NCBI GenBank assembly: GCA_041060555.1 | Contig: JBEUDS010000001.1 | Source of the DNA: CAUJIW01 sp963205175 | Lineage (GTDB): Bacteria > Pseudomonadota > Alphaproteobacteria > Sphingomonadales > Sphingomonadaceae | Length of the DNA stretch: 64,000 nucleotides | Reading direction: 5' to 3' (one strand) | Shown here: one piece after another, positions 25,695 through 34,233 of the stretch | How the letters are laid out: each line of letters opens with the position of its first letter | Numbering within the stretch: the first letter of the stretch is position 1 | Program-made: the position numbers and the translations under genes | Notes under the pieces: generated by a model | Databases searched by the model: none | Told to the model about the DNA's origin: nothing | Seen by the model: only the letters and a program-made list of their open reading frames with translations

Positions 25695-26924
25695 TCAGGC
25701 GGCGCGGGTGCTGGCGGGATCCCACACCAGCGGCACGGCGACGATGCTGGCGGCGATGCCGCCGGCATAGCGCAGCGGGGTATCGTCGGCGAGGCGGAAC
25801 TCGGGAATGCGTTTCAGCCATTCCTCCAGCGTGATCCGCAGCTCGGTGCGCGCCAGATGGGCGCCGGGGCATTTGTGCGGGCCGGTGCCGAAGGTGACGT
25901 GCTGGGCGCCGGCGCGCTTGAAGTCGATGCGCATCGGGTCCGGGTTGACGCTGGGGTCGAGACCGCCCAGTGGCGTGGCGGTGGCCACCATGTCGCCCTT
26001 CTTCAGCTGGGCGCCGTGATACTCCATGTCCTCCACCACCTCGCGGCCGATGGTGACCAGCGGGTAACGGCGCAGCAATTCCTCCAGCGCGTCGGGAATC
26101 AGCGCCGGATTGTCCACCAGCATGCGGCGATGCTCGGGGTTCTGCGCCAGGAACACGAAGGTGAAACCGAGGAAGTTCACCACCGTGTCGAGACCGGCGA
26201 TCAGCAGCTGTACCGCCATCTGCAGCGCTTCGGTGTCGGTCATCTGGCGGTCGCCGATGCGGCCGTTGACGATGCGGCTGAGCATGTCGGTGCCGTCCTT
26301 GCCCTTGCGCTCGTCGAGGAACGGCTTGAGGTAGACGCCGATGCGCTCCAGCGCGTCACCCATGCTGATGGAGCCGTCGCCACGGGTGGTGGCATCGGCC
26401 CAGGCCTTGAGCTTGGCCGAGTCCTCCAGCGGCAGGCCGAACATGGTCATGAACACCCGGATCGGCAGCACTTCCGAATAGGCGGTGGTGAAATTGCAGT
26501 GGCCTTGCAGGCGCACCTTCTCGATCAGATCGATGGCGATGTCGCGGATGCCCTCCTCGATGGCGCTGACGGCGCGCGGTGCCAGGCTGCTGTTGAGGAC
26601 GTTGCGATACGGCCGGTGCACCGGCGGATCGAGCGTGGTGGGAATCAGGTTGTGCTGCTCGCCTGAAGCCTTGGGCAGCAGAATGACACGGCTGGAAAAC
26701 CGCGTGTGGTCGGCGAACACCTCATCCAGCAGATGATTGCGGGTGACGATCCAGTGGCCGCCGTTGCGCGGCGTCCACACCACGTCGGGCACGCCCGGTT
26801 CATGCAGTTTCTGCCAGCCGGCGTGAAAGTCCTGCTCGATGCCGGGCGGCGCGTAGATGTCGAAGTCGACGAATTGTTCCGGCCGCACATGGGCGGGCCG
26901 CTCCAGTTGCAATGCTTCGGTCAT
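25695..26924 (-). CDS. Cytochrome P450, CYP101 (P450cam)-like
   Basis: A 409-residue soluble P450 that aligns end to end with P450cam from memory: VDFDIYAPP start, NGGHWI, CNFTTAYSEVLPIRVFM, LKKGD, and the ending PLVWDPAST. The haem thiolate is C352 in FGTGPHKCPGAHLAR, the I-helix acid-alcohol pair is D246-T247 in LIAGLDTVVN, and ExxR is E282-R285. The residue matching camphor-binding Tyr96 is H91, so camphor is not the expected substrate; CYP101B-type enzymes acting on norisoprenoids and terpenoid esters have such a His, as I recall. It should hydroxylate a compact cyclic terpenoid. A putidaredoxin-like gene lies 64 bp upstream, but no reductase is present. Confidence 0.92.
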   Translation of the reverse strand: MTEALQLERPAHVRPEQFVDFDIYAPPGIEQDFHAGWQKLHEPGVPDVVWTPRNGGHWIVTRNHLLDEVFADHTRFSSRVILLPKASGEQHNLIPTTLDPPVHRPYRNVLNSSLAPRAVSAIEEGIRDIAIDLIEKVRLQGHCNFTTAYSEVLPIRVFMTMFGLPLEDSAKLKAWADATTRGDGSISMGDALERIGVYLKPFLDERKGKDGTDMLSRIVNGRIGDRQMTDTEALQMAVQLLIAGLDTVVNFLGFTFVFLAQNPEHRRMLVDNPALIPDALEELLRRYPLVTIGREVVEDMEYHGAQLKKGDMVATATPLGGLDPSVNPDPMRIDFKRAGAQHVTFGTGPHKCPGAHLARTELRITLEEWLKRIPEFRLADDTPLRYAGGIAASIVAVPLVWDPASTRAA

Positions 26925-26988
26925 GGCGTGTCTCCCCTTTGTGCCATGGTGTCGCGCGGGAACGTCGCGCGGGCGCGTGATCGCCGGT

Positions 26989-27300
26989 TCAGGCCGGCGG
27001 CAATTCAACGGTGAGGCCGTCCATCGCCGGACTGAGATTGATCTGGCAGCTCAGGCGCGAGCCGGGCCGGCGCGCTTCCACGCACTCCAGCAGTTCCAGC
27101 TCCATGCCGCCGGCCTCGCCGGTGACGGCCAGCCATTCGTCGGGCACATAGACATGGCAGGTGGCGCACGAGCAGGCGCCGCCGCATTCGGCGAGAATCT
27201 CGTCGATGCCATGGCGCACCGCGGCCTCCATCAGTGTCAGGCTGCCGTGGACCTCGATGGTCCTGTCCTCGCTGCCGGCGGCTTTGAAGGTGATTTTCAA
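26989..27300 (-). CDS. 2Fe-2S ferredoxin, putidaredoxin type
   Basis: A 103-residue ferredoxin. The cluster ligands are perfect for the adrenodoxin/putidaredoxin class: C39-x5-C45-x2-C48-x36-C85 (ECGGACSCATCHVYV and SRLSCQI). It should supply electrons to the adjacent CYP101-like P450, and possibly to the divergent Rieske oxygenase. The likely start is TTG behind GGGAGG; no suitable ATG exists nearby. The C-terminus ends LPPA and lacks the terminal Trp that matters in putidaredoxin. The ferredoxin reductase must be encoded elsewhere. Confidence 0.9.
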   Translation of the reverse strand: MKITFKAAGSEDRTIEVHGSLTLMEAAVRHGIDEILAECGGACSCATCHVYVPDEWLAVTGEAGGMELELLECVEARRPGSRLSCQINLSPAMDGLTVELPPA

Positions 27301-27749
27301 GGAAAAAGCCTCCCGAGTTCTTTTTGTTGTCGTCACGTGCTGAAAGCGTTTCTGTCGAAAACTGGCGCCCCCGCAAATCAACCGGCGCGCAGCACTATTC
27401 GCGGTCCCGATTCAGGTTCAGCAGCTGGAGCGCAATAATAGGATTTGCGCAAGGGCGCGCAAGGGCGTCTGGGCGAAAAATCACTATTTTGACAGTGTGC
27501 GCGACGCCGGGGGCGGGAGGTCGGCTTGTTGCGGGCGTGTGTTTTAATGCCCTGTATATACTGACTAAATTCACAGGTCTGGCGAAATCGGGGCCATATT
27601 TCAATGAGTTGAAGCGTGCCTACAAATTGCATGGCAATGCAACGTCTTGACAGCCGGTGACGGTCTCAGCATGGTTCGAATTATCGGCTGCCAACACCAA
27701 GCAAAACCAAATGCAGGCAAGCCGCTCACGGGGAGGGGAAGACAAGGCC
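27301..27749. promoter_or_regulatory. Divergent control region between ferredoxin/P450 and Rieske genes
   Basis: A 449-bp non-coding spacer between divergent oxygenase units, AT-rich for this genome. It holds an inverted repeat TTGCAT-GGCA-ATGCAA at 27627-27642, a TTGACA five bases after it (27647), and a second TTGACA-like hexamer near 27487. The inverted repeat is a candidate TetR or LysR operator. No gene is visible in it. Confidence 0.5.
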
Positions 27750-28970
27750 ATGAAACCACAAGTGGCGGCCAGGATCAGCGCGCAGGTCGAGAATGAACTG
27801 CGGCGCGACCATTATCCCGAGGGCTTTCCCGCGTTGCCGGAAATTCCCGGCGGGCGCTACACCAGCGAGGCCTTCTATCAGCTGGAAATCGAGCATCTGT
27901 GGAAGAAGAGCTGGCTGTGCGCCATCCGCGCGGAGGAAGTGCCGGCGCCGGGCAGCTACAAACTGTTCGAGCGGCTGGGCTGTTCGATCATCATCGCCCG
28001 CGGTGTCGACAACGAGATCCGCGCCTTCCACAACACGTGCCGGCATCGCGGCGCGCCGATCGTGGAGGGCGACGGCAGGCAGAAGCTGCTGGTGTGCCGC
28101 TATCACGCCTGGTGCTACGATCTCCAGGGCCGGCTGGTACGGGTGCCGGAGGAGCATGATTTCGGCGACCTCGACAAAAGCGCACGCGGCCTGCTGCCGG
28201 TGCGCTGCGAACAGTGGGACGGCTGGGTGTTCGTCAACCTCGACCCCGACGCCCGGCCGCTGGCGGATGAACTGGCGCCGATCCGCGACGATCTGGCGAC
28301 GCTGTCGATGGCCAGCCTGCGCGTCAAGGGGCGGATGAGCTACAAGATCGCCTGCAACTGGAAGGCCGCGCTCGACGCGTTCCTGGAATCCTATCACGTC
28401 AAGGCGATCCACCCGCAGACCGTCGCCATGCTGCTCGACGCCAAGGGCACCGCGATCGGCCTGTTCGCCGGCGGCCATACCCGCATGGCGCTGCCCAAGC
28501 GGTTCAACCGCGAGGGCGGCACCTGGGGCACCGAGGCCGATGCCTACGATATTCCAACGGTACCCGAGGTGTTCCGCGCCAACAACGTCGCCTATGGTGT
28601 GTTTCCCAACTTCGTCAGTCCGTTCGATTCCGCCGGTTTTCCGTTCATCACTTTCTGGCCGGAAGGGCGCGACGCCTGTTCGTGCGAGCTGATCTTCGTC
28701 GGCGCCGGTGATGACACGGAGACCATGGAAAACTCAGAATACTGGCGGACCTTCGTCGAGAATTACGACAAGATCCAGACCGAGGATTTCCAGTTTCTCG
28801 CCGGCATCCAGCGCTCGCTGGAGTCGGGTGCCTTCACCGGCATGAAGCTGTGTTACCAGGAACGGCGCATCTACTGGATGCATGAGGAGTTCGATCGCCG
28901 TATCGGGGTGGAGCGTATCCCGCCCGAACTCAGAGTGACCCAACTGCTTTCGCCCTTTGTCGAGGCCTGA
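27750..28970 (+). CDS. Rieske non-haem iron oxygenase, alpha subunit
   Basis: A 406-residue ring-hydroxylating oxygenase alpha subunit. The Rieske centre is C97-x-H99 and C116-x2-H119 (CRHRG and CRYHAWCYD). The catalytic iron site includes H216 and H221 in ESYHVKAIHP. It inserts oxygen into an aromatic or alicyclic substrate using electrons from a ferredoxin. No beta subunit, ferredoxin or reductase gene follows it; the divergent putidaredoxin-like gene is the nearest electron carrier. The start was chosen behind GGGGAGGGGAAG. Confidence 0.9.
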   Translation: MKPQVAARISAQVENELRRDHYPEGFPALPEIPGGRYTSEAFYQLEIEHLWKKSWLCAIRAEEVPAPGSYKLFERLGCSIIIARGVDNEIRAFHNTCRHRGAPIVEGDGRQKLLVCRYHAWCYDLQGRLVRVPEEHDFGDLDKSARGLLPVRCEQWDGWVFVNLDPDARPLADELAPIRDDLATLSMASLRVKGRMSYKIACNWKAALDAFLESYHVKAIHPQTVAMLLDAKGTAIGLFAGGHTRMALPKRFNREGGTWGTEADAYDIPTVPEVFRANNVAYGVFPNFVSPFDSAGFPFITFWPEGRDACSCELIFVGAGDDTETMENSEYWRTFVENYDKIQTEDFQFLAGIQRSLESGAFTGMKLCYQERRIYWMHEEFDRRIGVERIPPELRVTQLLSPFVEA

Positions 28971-29106
28971 GAAGGGCAACTGGCTCCTGTCGCCAGCATC
29001 GTCGGACGCTCGCCGGTTGACGGTCGTCACCCGCGCGTGATCGTTCCTGCGTGTATCCGGCCCAAAACAACAGCGGACAGACCGCATTCTGTGGGGGAGA
29101 ATCATC

Positions 29107-31560
29107 ATGAATCTGGCAAGTCGTGCCCGTGCGCTCAAGCACGGACTGCTGACCTCAACGACCATCATCGCCCTGACGGCGACAGCCGCGGCGACGGCCA
29201 TGGCGGCGGAAGAACAGGCCGCCGGTCCATCGTCGGGCATCACCGAGGCGACGCTGGGCGACATCGTGGTGACGGCACGCCAGCGCAACGAGACGCTGAT
29301 CTCGGCGCCGGTGGCGGTGTCGGCGATGAGCGCCGAGCAGCTGGAGCGCTTCGCCACCACCGACATCCGCGATGTCGGCAAGCTGGCGCCCTCGCTGTCG
29401 GTCGACCAGGGCGGCAGCGGCAATGGCGGCATCATCACCCTGCGCGGCGTCGGCACCTCCAACGGTCAGGCCGGCTTTGACCAGGCGGTGTCGATCAGCG
29501 TCGACGGCGTGCAGATCGGGCGGGCGCGCATCCTGCGTCAGGGCCTGTTCGACATGGCGCAGATCGAGGTGCTGAAAGGTCCCCAGGCGCTGTTCTTCGG
29601 CAAGAACAGCCCGGCCGGCGTGGTGGCGCTGAAGTCGGCCAATCCCGGCGACGAACTGGAGGGCTATGTGCGGTCCAGCTACGAGTTCGCCGGTGATGAA
29701 GCGATCATCGACGCGGCGGTGTCGGGCCCGCTGTCGGAGTCCTTCGGCGCGCGTCTGGCGGTGCGCTACCGCAATCTCGACGGCTATTTCCGCAACACGG
29801 CGCAGGGGTTCACCGAGGCGACCTATCCGTTCGCGGCCCAGTCCGGCGTACCCACGGCGGGCGGCCGTCGCCCCGGCGAGAAGGAAATCATCGGCCGCGC
29901 GACCTTCGTCTATCGCCCGGTCGGCAGCAATTTCGACGCCAACCTCAAGCTGTCGGCCAGCGACAACGATACCGATGGTCCCTCGACCGGCGCCCAGCCG
30001 TTCAACTGCGGCGGTCTGACCAGCGGCATCACCTCGGGCGTGCTCGACCCCTATGGCGACTGCAAGTTCGATCGCAATTTCTCGCGCAGTGCCTTCCCGG
30101 CGGTGGCGGTGGCGAACTGGCCCTACGCCAAGGTCAACCCCTATGGCAAGGCGCGCATGTATCTGGCGGCGCTCACCGCCAACTATGCGTTCGACAATCT
30201 GACGTTGACCTCCGTGACCGGCTATTTCCGCTCCCGGTCGCGGAGCGTCGATAATTACGACGCCACGTCGATCCTCCAGCTGGCGGCGGCGGAGAACGAG
30301 AAATACAGCGCCTTCAGTCAGGAACTGCGACTGCTGTCGAGCTTCGACGCGCCGGTGAATTTCATGCTGGGCGCCTATTACCAGGGCACGAAACTCGATT
30401 TCTTCAACAGTTCGCGCATCGCGCCGCTGGGGGCGGACCCCGCCAACGGCAAATACCAGACCTGGGAAAAGCTCGGTCACACCGACGGCGACACCTACTC
30501 GATCTTCAGCCAGATGATCTGGGACGTGACGGATCAGATCGAGCTGGCCGGCGGCGTGCGCTACACCCACGAGACCAAGGACTCCGACCTGCGCAACACC
30601 TATGTCCATCCGCCGCTGTCGGGCACGCTGCTGGCCCCGACCTCGCGGCTGTTCGTCGACAATTTCAAGGACGACAACTTCTCGCCGGAAGCGACGCTGA
30701 CCTGGCGGCCGACCGACGACCTGACGACCTATGTCGCCTACAAGACCGGCTACAAGTCCGGCGGTTTTGGCCTGAGCGCGGTGCTGCTGCCAGCGACGAT
30801 CAGCGAGGACGCCATCCGCTTCGACTCGGAAAAGGTGAAGGGCTTCGAGGGCGGCGTCAAAGCCCAGCTGCTCGACCGACGGCTGGTGCTGACCAGCTCG
30901 CTCTATTCCTACAAATACTCCAACCTGCAGGTGAACGCCTACAACCCGGCCACCAGTTCCTTCACCATCGAGAACGCGGCGTCGTCGCGGGTCAAGGGCG
31001 TGGAGCTGGAGGCGCGGTTCAGCCCGATGCGCGATTTCAGCCTTTACGCCTCGGTCGCCTATAACCGTGCCCGTTACATCGAGTTCGTCACCAGCTGCTT
31101 CAACACCCAGACGGCGGCGCAAGGATGCAACATCGTTCTGGCCAACGGCGCCGACGGCCTGCCCAACACGGCCGACGACACCAGGGGGCAGAACCTCGGC
31201 GGCAAGGCCCAGCCGCGCGCGCCGGAGTGGGCGGTGAGCCTCGGCTTCGACTATGCGGTGCCGGTGACGGACGACTGGGGCCTCGGCTTCAACGGCAACG
31301 CCCGTTACAGCTCGAAGTACAATGCCACCGACAACGGCAACATCAACGGCTGGCAGAAGAGCTTCTGGCAGCTCGATGCCGGGGTGCGGCTGAAGAGCGA
31401 GGATGACCGCTGGCAGCTGGCGTTGATCGGGCGCAATCTGACCAACGAACTTTATGCGCTCTATCTGTTCGAGAAGCCGGGCACGGGCGCGACCAACCAG
31501 ATCGCCGGCCAGCCGTCACGCGGGCGGCAGGTGATGCTGGAGGCGACCTGGCGCTACTGA
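29107..31560 (+). CDS. TonB-dependent outer-membrane receptor
   Basis: An 817-residue receptor. It has a signal peptide (about 1-34, ending TAMAA), a TonB box region (GDIVVTARQRNE), a plug domain (about 60-170, with VEVLKGPQALFFGKNSPAG) and a 22-strand barrel ending in aromatic WRY. Receptors of this branch import scarce or hydrophobic substrates, often next to aromatic or terpenoid degradation genes. It follows the Rieske gene and precedes a SnoaL-like gene, pointing to uptake of the pathway substrate. No ExbBD/TonB genes are nearby. Confidence 0.92.
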   Translation: MNLASRARALKHGLLTSTTIIALTATAAATAMAAEEQAAGPSSGITEATLGDIVVTARQRNETLISAPVAVSAMSAEQLERFATTDIRDVGKLAPSLSVDQGGSGNGGIITLRGVGTSNGQAGFDQAVSISVDGVQIGRARILRQGLFDMAQIEVLKGPQALFFGKNSPAGVVALKSANPGDELEGYVRSSYEFAGDEAIIDAAVSGPLSESFGARLAVRYRNLDGYFRNTAQGFTEATYPFAAQSGVPTAGGRRPGEKEIIGRATFVYRPVGSNFDANLKLSASDNDTDGPSTGAQPFNCGGLTSGITSGVLDPYGDCKFDRNFSRSAFPAVAVANWPYAKVNPYGKARMYLAALTANYAFDNLTLTSVTGYFRSRSRSVDNYDATSILQLAAAENEKYSAFSQELRLLSSFDAPVNFMLGAYYQGTKLDFFNSSRIAPLGADPANGKYQTWEKLGHTDGDTYSIFSQMIWDVTDQIELAGGVRYTHETKDSDLRNTYVHPPLSGTLLAPTSRLFVDNFKDDNFSPEATLTWRPTDDLTTYVAYKTGYKSGGFGLSAVLLPATISEDAIRFDSEKVKGFEGGVKAQLLDRRLVLTSSLYSYKYSNLQVNAYNPATSSFTIENAASSRVKGVELEARFSPMRDFSLYASVAYNRARYIEFVTSCFNTQTAAQGCNIVLANGADGLPNTADDTRGQNLGGKAQPRAPEWAVSLGFDYAVPVTDDWGLGFNGNARYSSKYNATDNGNINGWQKSFWQLDAGVRLKSEDDRWQLALIGRNLTNELYALYLFEKPGTGATNQIAGQPSRGRQVMLEATWRY

Positions 31561-31587
31561 GCGCCGACCCAACCCCAGCGACCACCG

Positions 31588-31647
31588 GGGCGATCAGCGC
31601 GTGATCGCCCGCCAGGCGCGGCCCTTGGGGGAGCGGCCGCGCCTGGC
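31588..31647 (+). terminator. Two perfect hairpins in tandem after the receptor gene
   Basis: GGGCGATCA-GCGCG-TGATCGCCC (31588-31610) is followed directly by a 12-bp-arm hairpin GCCAGGCGCGGC...GCCGCGCCTGGC with a 13-nt loop (31611-31647). There is no T-tract, so this may stop or slow transcription, stabilise the 3' end of the receptor mRNA, or separate its level from that of the next gene. Confidence 0.6.
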
Positions 31648-31702
31648 GCCGGTCGTTGACGGACGGACGGCTTTCAACGTGACCCGAAGGGAGAGGCGGA
31701 TC

Positions 31703-32104
31703 ATGCAGGCATGGGCGGATCGTGTCGCCATCAACGATGTGCTGGCCCGCTTCGGCGACGGCGTCAACCAGCGCGACGCCACGCTGTGGGCGTCCACCTG
31801 GCACGAGGATGCCCGGTGGTATCTGTTCGACGACACGCCGACGGTCGGGCGGGCGGCCATCGTTGCGGCCTGGCAGGGCGCGCTGGCGATGTTTCCGCGC
31901 GCCTTCATGCTGGTGAGCCAGGGCCAGGTCGTCATTGACGGCGGCAGCGCGCACGGACGTTCCTACTGCTTCGAGGTCGGCCAGACGGCTGACGGCCGAA
32001 ACGTGCGCTATTTCAGTTGCTATGAGGACGACTATGCCCGGCGCGACGGCGTCTGGGCCTTCACCTGCCGCCGCTTCCGGCTGTTGCACAGCGAGGATTA
32101 CTGA
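31703..32104 (+). CDS. SnoaL-like / NTF2-fold protein
   Basis: A 133-residue protein with the NTF2-like cone fold pattern: an N-terminal helix (ADRVAINDVLARFGDGVNQRD), then WHEDARW, GRAAIVAAW, and terminal strands RRDGVWAFTCRRFRL. Members include ketosteroid isomerase-like, SnoaL-type cyclase, dehydratase and hydrolase proteins, or small subunits of ring-hydroxylating oxygenases, whose beta subunits share this fold. It follows the receptor after two hairpins. It could serve as an isomerase or as an unusual partner of the Rieske oxygenase; sequence alone does not decide. Confidence 0.75.
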   Translation: MQAWADRVAINDVLARFGDGVNQRDATLWASTWHEDARWYLFDDTPTVGRAAIVAAWQGALAMFPRAFMLVSQGQVVIDGGSAHGRSYCFEVGQTADGRNVRYFSCYEDDYARRDGVWAFTCRRFRLLHSEDY

Positions 32105-32630
32105 GGCGACGACAGACGCCGGTCCGGCGCTGGCCGGTGCTCGTCGTCTCCCGGTAACCGCCAGGGCACGGGGGCTGGGGCGGGAAAGGTGGCGCGCGGT
32201 GGGGACTGCCACCCCCCCACATAGCGCTCCAGGCAACAAGGTTGCCTGTGCTACGGCCGGCAGACTCACCGTGTCACACGCGCCGGTGGTACGGTAATCC
32301 ATCGTCATCGCTGCCGCCAGCACCAATTCGGGGCGGCGTGACGCGGCCGCAGGCGCCGGCTGGCGCGGTCATGCCGCCCGTCATGCCGCCCGTCATGCCG
32401 CCCGTCATTCATGGCCGCGCAGGTCCTTGCTTTTCTTCAGGTTCACGATGTGCCGCGCGCTGTTTCCGCCGGCGAAGGCCGCCATGGCCACGGGTCGGGG
32501 GCTGGCCGGAACGGCCAGATTCTTGGCGCGTGAAGATGTGGAGGCGCGCGCGGCGACCGGCCAAGATCGGGACCATAAAGCAGCGGCCGTGATTCCCGTC
32601 GTACAGGCCGCGACCTTGGAGGAGGGGGAA
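32105..32630. other. Long intergenic stretch with hairpin and 12-bp repeats
   Basis: This 526-bp stretch carries no convincing gene. A perfect 8-bp-arm hairpin CAGGCAAC-AAG-GTTGCCTG lies at 32230-32248. A 12-bp unit GTCATGCCGCCC is repeated three times at 32368-32403, followed by a partial copy. GGAGGAGGGGGA at its end is the ribosome-binding site of the next gene. Confidence 0.55.
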
Positions 32631-34139
32631 GTGAGCCAACTCGTTGCAGAACGAACCCGCGACGCCGATGGCGCCTGCGCGGACTTCGATGTCCTCATCG
32701 TCGGCGCGGGCATTTCCGGCATCGGCAGTGCCTACCATCTGAAGGAACAGTGCCCGGACAAGAGCTTCGTCATTCTGGAAGCGCAGGAGGGCTTCGGCGG
32801 TACCTGGCGCACCCACAAGTACCCGGGCGTGCGCTCGGACTCCGACCTCTACACCTTCGGCTACCGCTTCAAGCCGTGGGTCGGGCCGCCGATCGCGACG
32901 GCCGAGGAAATCCGCCGCTACCTCCAGGACGTGATCGACGAGAACGACCTCGACCGGGCCATCCGCTACGGTACCCGCATCACCGGCTGCTCGTGGTCCA
33001 GCACGGAGCACAAATGGACCGTCGAGACCGCGCGGGCCGACGGGTCGTCCGGCACCACCTACCGCTGCACCTTCCTGTGGATGTGCCAGGGCTATTATGA
33101 TCACGACCATCCCTATCTGCCGGACTGGCCGGGCATGGCCGACTTCAGGGGTCAGGTGATCCACGCCCAGAAATGGGACGAAAACCTCGATTACGCCGGC
33201 AAGCAGGTGGTGGTGATCGGCTCCGGCGCCACCGCCGCCACCGTCATCCCGGCGATGGCGGAAAAGGCGGCGCATGTGACCATGCTGCAGCGTTCGCCCA
33301 CCTATTTCTACTGCTACCCCAATCGCAGCGATCTGGCGGACCGGCTACGCGAGATCGGCGTCGACGAGGCAACCATTCACCGCTGCGCCCGGCTGGATTA
33401 TCTGCACAACCTCAAGACCCTCGACCGCCGCTCGCGCGAGGAGCCGGAGCTGGTGTTCGCCGAACTGAAGGAGCTGGTGCGCCAGTATGCCGGCGAGGAT
33501 TTCCAGTTCGAGCCGCATTTCACGCCGAAATACCGGCCCTGGCAGCAGCGACTGGCGTTCATCCCCGATGGCGACCTGTTCGTGCGCATCAAGGAGGGCA
33601 AGGTCTCGGCGGTCACCGACCAGATCGAGCGGTTCACGCCGGAGGGCATCCACCTCAAGTCGGGCGCCGATCTCAAGGCCGACCTGGTGGTGGCAGCCAC
33701 CGGGTTCAACCTGCTGGTGATGGGCGGCATCGACTTCAAGGTGGACGGCAGGCCGGTCGACTGGTCGCAGACCGCCACCTATCGGGGCATGATGTTCTCC
33801 GGTGTGCCCAATCTGGTCTGGGTGTTCGGCTATTTTCGCGCGGCGTGGACGTTGCGGGTCGATCTGCTGGGCGATTTCGTCTGCCGGCTGCTGCGCCACA
33901 TGGATGAAAAGGGCGTCCATCAGGTCGAGGTGGCGCCGCCGGCGGGGGCCTCGGGCGAGGCGCTGCTGCCGTGGATCGAGGACGACAATTTCAATCCCGG
34001 GTATCTCATGCGCGACATCGACAAGCTGCCCAAGCGGCTGGGTGATCGCCCCGAGTGGCGCCACACCCAGGACTATTGGCGGGAGGCCGTGGACATTCCG
34101 GCGGCCGATCTCGACGGGCCGGAATTCACCTATCGCTGA
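32631..34139 (+). CDS. EthA-like flavin monooxygenase (Baeyer-Villiger type)
   Basis: A 502-residue FAD/NADPH monooxygenase starting at GTG. The FAD motif is GAGISG (25-30), followed by FGGTWRTHKYPGVRSDSDLY. The BVMO-like fingerprint is DFRGQVIHAQKWDE, and the NADPH motif is VVVIGSGATAATVIPAM. Similarity to mycobacterial EthA extends to the C-terminus (GYLMRDIDKLPK). EthA-class enzymes turn ketones into esters or lactones. In this island it would act on a ketone made by the following alcohol dehydrogenase, and its ester would suit the esterase two genes downstream. Confidence 0.9.
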   Translation: MSQLVAERTRDADGACADFDVLIVGAGISGIGSAYHLKEQCPDKSFVILEAQEGFGGTWRTHKYPGVRSDSDLYTFGYRFKPWVGPPIATAEEIRRYLQDVIDENDLDRAIRYGTRITGCSWSSTEHKWTVETARADGSSGTTYRCTFLWMCQGYYDHDHPYLPDWPGMADFRGQVIHAQKWDENLDYAGKQVVVIGSGATAATVIPAMAEKAAHVTMLQRSPTYFYCYPNRSDLADRLREIGVDEATIHRCARLDYLHNLKTLDRRSREEPELVFAELKELVRQYAGEDFQFEPHFTPKYRPWQQRLAFIPDGDLFVRIKEGKVSAVTDQIERFTPEGIHLKSGADLKADLVVAATGFNLLVMGGIDFKVDGRPVDWSQTATYRGMMFSGVPNLVWVFGYFRAAWTLRVDLLGDFVCRLLRHMDEKGVHQVEVAPPAGASGEALLPWIEDDNFNPGYLMRDIDKLPKRLGDRPEWRHTQDYWREAVDIPAADLDGPEFTYR

Positions 34140-34233
34140 GCGGTAGCCGCCATGCCCTGGCGGGGTGTCTCCGGACAGGCGCGCCCGGCCTGGTGGCGCG
34201 ACCGTGCCGGAAAATCATCATGGGGAGAGAGCT

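Noticed and set aside
27538..27565. GTATATACTGACTAAATT as another copy of the interspersed repeat
   Set aside because: Only a loose match to the end motif, with no CCCGGAAAT core nearby; may be chance or a promoter.
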